Origin: Ciona savignyi
Lineage: Eukaryota; Chordata; Ascidiacea; Phlebobranchia; Cionidae
Assembly: GCA_000149265.1 (NCBI GenBank)
Contig: CH003444.1
Coordinates: forward strand, 58,095-122,094
DNA length: 64,000 nucleotides
Direction of reading: 5' to 3'
Every line of letters begins with the position of its first letter. The first letter of the stretch is position 1. The notes under the pieces were generated by a model. The model was not told where the DNA came from and did not search any database. It worked only from the letters and a program-made list of their open reading frames with translations. Shown piece by piece: positions 50,197 through 64,000 of this stretch. The position numbers were made by a program, and so were the translations under genes.

Positions 50197-50844
50197 ATGA
50201 ATAAGTTCATCAGCGAAAGTGACGTGGAAGAGAAGAGGAAGCAGCGGCAATTAGAATGGGAGAAAGTACGGAAAGCAGAAGACCCGGTGGAGTTCCCAGA
50301 GGCCCCTGTCGACTCCCGCTCCCTATACGAGCGCTTGCAGGAGCAGACGGACAAGAAGCAGGCAGAATTTGAAGAGAAAATGAAGTTTAAGAATCAATTT
50401 CGAGGGATTGATGAAGATGAAGCTCGTTTCCTTGAAACAGTGGCTCAGCGCGCAATGGACCATGAGAAAAAACAACGGGATGAAGAAGGAAAGGAGATGG
50501 AGGAGTTTAGACAAGCGATTCTAGTTGATCACTCTGCCAATGATACTCCGGTCACACGAGTTTCAGTCACGAATGCTAAACCTACCGTTGTGAATTCAAA
50601 ACAATCATCTTTGTTAAAAATGGCGGTCAAGCGTAAATCTGACCACCAGGAGAAAACTATACAAGATAAAATCAAAATCGCAAAAACAGTAGATAATAAA
50701 AATATTGTGGGTGGGGAAAATGTTGTGGTTTACCCATCTAGTTTGAATTGTGCTGGGGTCCTACCGGGAATTGGGGGTTATGATAGCGACTCCGGTAGTG
50801 ATACTACACCGGAATCTGCATCAGAAGATGAAGAGGAGACGTGA
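50197..50844 (+). CDS. PSME3IP1: PSME3-interacting protein 1 (FAM192A/NIP30/PIP30)
   Basis: Intronless 215-aa ORF. The N-terminal NIP30 domain shows EKRKQRQLEWEKVRKAEDP, DSRSLYERLQEQTDKKQ and KNQFRGIDEDEARFLE, the family signature. The Lys/Glu-rich middle is predicted helical and basic (KRKSDHQEK). A hydrophobic GVLPGIGGYDSDSGSD motif and an acidic Ser-rich end with CK2-type sites match the region that binds PA28-gamma in the human protein when phosphorylated. It is shorter than the human protein (about 254 aa): the tail after the acidic stretch is missing and the ORF ends DEEET. Start: the ATG opening the conserved frame; a minimal ATG-GGT-TAG lies a few bases upstream. A nuclear role with the 20S proteasome activator is known for the family. 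Confidence 0.95.
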   Translation: MNKFISESDVEEKRKQRQLEWEKVRKAEDPVEFPEAPVDSRSLYERLQEQTDKKQAEFEEKMKFKNQFRGIDEDEARFLETVAQRAMDHEKKQRDEEGKEMEEFRQAILVDHSANDTPVTRVSVTNAKPTVVNSKQSSLLKMAVKRKSDHQEKTIQDKIKIAKTVDNKNIVGGENVVVYPSSLNCAGVLPGIGGYDSDSGSDTTPESASEDEEET

Positions 50845-61332
<10,488 letters not shown>

Positions 61333-62241
61333 TCCCAATGAGTTATCCACCACTTTTCCCTCTCGCAAGTTTCTTCAGGTTAACTACGATGTGTCATAAC
61401 GCCGTTACTAAAACGTACACTCAATTATGTAACTCCAACCGTACTGTAGGTTGTAGTCGACTTTGTTCTTTTGTTTGTGTTACCTTACTGCACTATACCA
61501 TATACTTAACGTTCCATGTCCATGATAATTCGCTTTACAAACAGTGTAACTACGATGAAAGTTTTTATTATTTTTGAAATCTTCAAAACCTTTTTATTCG
61601 GCACTGTTAATCGAACGAGTTAGCGGTTCGATTTTCGCCCTTTTCTACTGAACGGTTATCCCGTACACCACATATGTGTTATATAGATTGAATGGTAAGT
61701 TCTAAGTATTGCTCAAAATAGCAGCCCCAATACGTACCATACCACCAACATGATTAGCACCATAAACAGACTAGGCAAACCCCAGTAACAAATCTCTTTT
61801 CTCTTTACCATAATATATTTACTTGTACTGCCTAATATCGGGTCGACTGTCCGCTAAGGCAAGGCACTTAGCGGACATCACCTAAAACTATTTGTTAATG
61901 GTCACGATCATACACAACACTCCACAAAGGATTGTTTAACTCGAGGTTAGACACGGGGTAATATGACGATTTCATATGTGGGAACAGCGGTTGTGCTTTT
62001 TCCATCCACGCGGAAAAAATGAATATCCCATCACACGCAAATCTGTCGTTTTGTTGCTTTTTTGTTTCTCTTACAATAATATTATTAATTATGTACATAG
62101 TTTCTCCGAAATGAATAACCAAAATTAAACCTCCTTTTTAACCAACCATCGACATTAAAGCTTGTACTATCTGTTTTTATCCTCGTTGAATAAAACTTGA
62201 CACCAAAGAACTCCTAACACAAGGTACAACGTATACAAATA
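61333..62241. other. Convergent intergenic region, copine to troponin C
   Basis: Holds the copine 3' UTR (end not located) and a forward SINE. No other gene seen. Confidence 0.6.
61838..62032 (+). repeat. SINE family A, forward, diverged
   Basis: GTCGACTGTCCGC, GGCAAGGCACTTAGCGGACA, ATACACAACACTCC and CATCCACGCGGAAAAAATGA plus ATATCCCATC. Confidence 0.7.
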
Positions 62242-62247
62242 TTTATT
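62242..62247 (-). terminator. Candidate poly(A) signal of troponin C
   Basis: AATAAA on the minus strand, 47 bp after the troponin C stop codon; implies a short 3' UTR. Confidence 0.6.
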
Positions 62248-62293
62248 CGAGCTAGTAGTAATCGGTGCACAAGGTGGCAGCAGAGGGTGATGT

Positions 62294-63892
62294 TTAGTGA
62301 GATTGTACACCTTCCATCCACATACTCCATTCTGTAGATTATGTGGGGTTAGTTTAGACGTGCGGGGTCTTTCATGTTTGGTTAGTTGCAATAATTATTT
62401 TTTTAAACCATAAAAAATAACTGGGTTGTGAAAATGAACGTTGCGTAAGCACTTTTTCGCTAAGTTGGAGCGTCGGCAGTGCTTACCCACAGTCGAATGG
62501 TTGTAAGATAGAAACAAACCACCAGCCAATGAGTTAGGTTATTGGGCACGGCATTTACTGCACTCCCCTTGACTCAGCAAATAAAAGGTAAAACTAAAAC
62601 AGTAGCAATGTCTTTGTCCTGTTCAACAAACAAGTAATCCGTGTATAATGCCAATTGAGTTTGCCCATTCACGGAGATAAAACATAATTCTATAGTATAA
62701 CCTTCAATGTCAATAACTCCATCGCCGTTCTTGTCGGCTTCTCTGAATAACTCGTCGACTTCCCACGTTTCCACCGGCGGATTTGCGCTCGTGGAACTCA
62801 GTGCTTCTTTCAGTTCGTCCCAGTCAATGTAGCTGTCTCCGTCTCTATAAGAGTGTTGTCAGTTAAAATATAGCGCCCAGTACACCATTACATATGGTTA
62901 TACATAAGTTAGTTAGTTCCTTTTAGTTACTCAGTCAAGGTCACTGTTTAGTACTTTAGTTGATACATCGTTTTGGCTAGTGCTGTAGAAAGTCCCGACG
63001 CCAGCTTAAATGTTTTTTTGGTCACAAATAAGCAGTGAATTTTATCAAACGGCAAAGGCTGATCCCGGAAACTCTTGCTTCTGAGCAGCGTACTAAACCA
63101 GTACATACTTGTCAAATAGCAAGAAGATGTCTTTGAGTTCATCCTCCCCCGCCGTTTTTCCTTCCTCGCTAATTTGCATGACCATCATGATAAGAAACTC
63201 ATCAAAATCGATGGTTCCACTTCCTGTGGAATAGTCCGACCGGTTAGTCTGGCAGTTTAGTGCGAAGCCTTTTAACCGAAAGGTTGCAGGTTATGAACTA
63301 GTCGCTGGCTAATCGGTTGTGTCCGTTGGGCAAGACACTTAACGGGACATTGTCTGAACCCAGCGGGATTAATGAGTTCTACCAAATTGTAAGAATATGC
63401 GAATCATACAAAACACACATTGCAATAGCTCCGGTAACCCGACGGTGGGCGCGAGGTGATCTGACAATTGCCCGTGTGTTAACCCCATTGGTTTTCCCAT
63501 TCACGAGGATAAACATGAATAGCCGGTTGTGTCTTTGGGCCCAGATGATTAATAGGTTCTACCAATTTAAAGGAGCGTGTAAATCATACACAACACATTG
63601 CTCCGATAACCCGACGATAGGCGCGAGGTGATCTGACGATTGCCCGTGTGTTAACCCCTTTGGTTTTCCCATTCACGGGGATAAACATGAATATCCTATT
63701 GTTGCCCAGATAAGACGCTATTAAACACCCATCGACACACATACGTACCATCCACATCGACTTCTTCAACGATCTTTGCTAGCTCCTCTCGGCTAGGATT
63801 CTGTCCCAGCATCTTCATAACTCGGCCCAGCTCCCTTGTACTGATGTCTCCACCGCCATCCTCGTCGAATATATCGAACGCTTGCTTGAATT
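62294..63892 (-). CDS. TNNC: Troponin C, 5' partial (last four exons)
   Basis: Ca sensor of the thin filament; binds troponin I and T. Exons in reading order on the minus strand: 63892-63749, 63223-63109, 62844-62702, 62331-62294 (TAA). All phases agree. The first visible residues FKQAFDIF lack only the N-terminal helix upstream. All four EF-hand loops are complete: [36 protein letters not shown] and [12 protein letters not shown]. Site I is therefore of the Ca-binding skeletal type, unlike the inactive site I of vertebrate cardiac TnC. MLGQNP and FLIMMV are shared with vertebrate TnC. The last exon is only 38 nt and encodes [11 protein letters not shown], matching the vertebrate FxxFxxMMEGVQ end, which separates TnC from calmodulin. 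The gene is larger than its coding exons mainly because of SINE insertions in one intron. Confidence 0.93.
62645..62695 (+). repeat. SINE family A tail fragment
   Basis: GCCAATTGAG, GCCCATTCACGGAGATAAAA and a TTCTATAG end match the SINE 3' region. It lies in the last troponin C intron, a few bases from the donor of exon 62702-62844. Confidence 0.55.
63237..63521 (+). repeat. SINE family A, full length
   Basis: Complete with tRNA-like head (GGTTAGTCTGGCAGTTTAG), body and tail ATAAACATGAATAG. It is antisense to troponin C, and its 5' end lies 13 bp from the 3' splice site of exon 63223-63109. Confidence 0.9.
63522..63700 (+). repeat. SINE family A, partial, joined to the previous copy
   Basis: Begins inside the SINE (CCGGTTGTGTCTTTGGG), skips to CCAGATGATTAATAGGTTCT and runs to CATGAATATCCTATT. 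The tandem arrangement suggests insertion next to, or template switching from, the neighbouring copy. Confidence 0.85.
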
Positions 63893-64000
63893 CTGCAACA
63901 ATTCTTGAATAGTTATATGCTAAGAATTTTGGTGTATTTTTTGGATATTATTTTTATCAAACCTAGATATGTTGCTATGTGTCCTTTTTAAATAACTCTA

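Noticed and set aside
63317..63631. 104-codon frame in the troponin C intron, and similar frames at 22238 and 48554 sharing the peptide [18 protein letters not shown]
   Set aside because: The shared peptide is the translated body of the abundant SINE; several copies keep this frame by chance and relatedness. No sign of function.
62294..63892. Calmodulin for the EF-hand gene
   Set aside because: GGGDIS in loop 1, the linker after FLIMMV and the MEGVQ end are troponin C features.

Overview
The window is intron-rich, AT-rich animal DNA. The proteins are clearly chordate-like but divergent, introns are mostly 200-1500 bp, and tRNA-derived SINEs with TATCC-type tails are scattered throughout. I infer an ascidian tunicate, most likely Ciona; this rests on recollection of family sequences, not on a search. 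There are three runs of N (16094-16193, 27982-28560, 58662-58761), and two of them fall in or next to coding exons.

Layout. (1) 1-24490, + strand: all but the N-terminal part of ASCC3, the two-cassette Ski2-like helicase of the ASC-1 complex, in 36 recognisable exons (the first is only 20 bp at the window edge). (2) 24491-28798: intergenic, with two tRNA-like repeats and a 579-bp gap, then the leader of the next gene. (3) 28799-33819, +: complete S-adenosylmethionine decarboxylase (AMD1), 8 coding exons, 349 aa. Its leader holds a six-codon uORF, MGFDVS, that resembles the mammalian MAGDIS regulatory uORF. The frame after its stop codon stays open for 90 more codons. (4) 33820-42180: about 8 kb without a recognisable gene. 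(5) 42181-44440, +: a small two-exon PLAC8-family cysteine-rich protein, 115 aa. (6) 44441-50196: intergenic and repeat-rich, including a composite DNA transposon ending about 150 bp before the next start codon. (7) 50197-50844, +: intronless PSME3IP1 (FAM192A/NIP30/PIP30). (8) 51489-61332, +: a copine in 15 recognised exons, with the exon for the start of its vWA domain mostly lost in a gap. (9) 62294-63892, - strand: the last four exons of troponin C, converging on the copine gene.

The genes do not form one pathway. They are housekeeping genes (ribosome quality control/DNA repair helicase, polyamine synthesis, proteasome-activator partner, Ca-dependent membrane-binding copine) next to a muscle Ca sensor. 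The PSME3IP1-copine adjacency matches a neighbour pair I recall in vertebrates (FAM192A beside CPNE2).

Repeats are the other main content: one abundant tRNA-derived SINE family in both orientations; a second tRNA-like family; a family of short DNA transposons with GGG...CCC ends and 8-bp target duplications; a 714-bp hAT-like element with 16-bp perfect ends, 21 bp from an ASCC3 exon; a 297-bp foldback element built of about 15-bp subrepeats; and a 20-bp-unit satellite. In three places a mobile element ends within about 25 bp of a 3' splice site.
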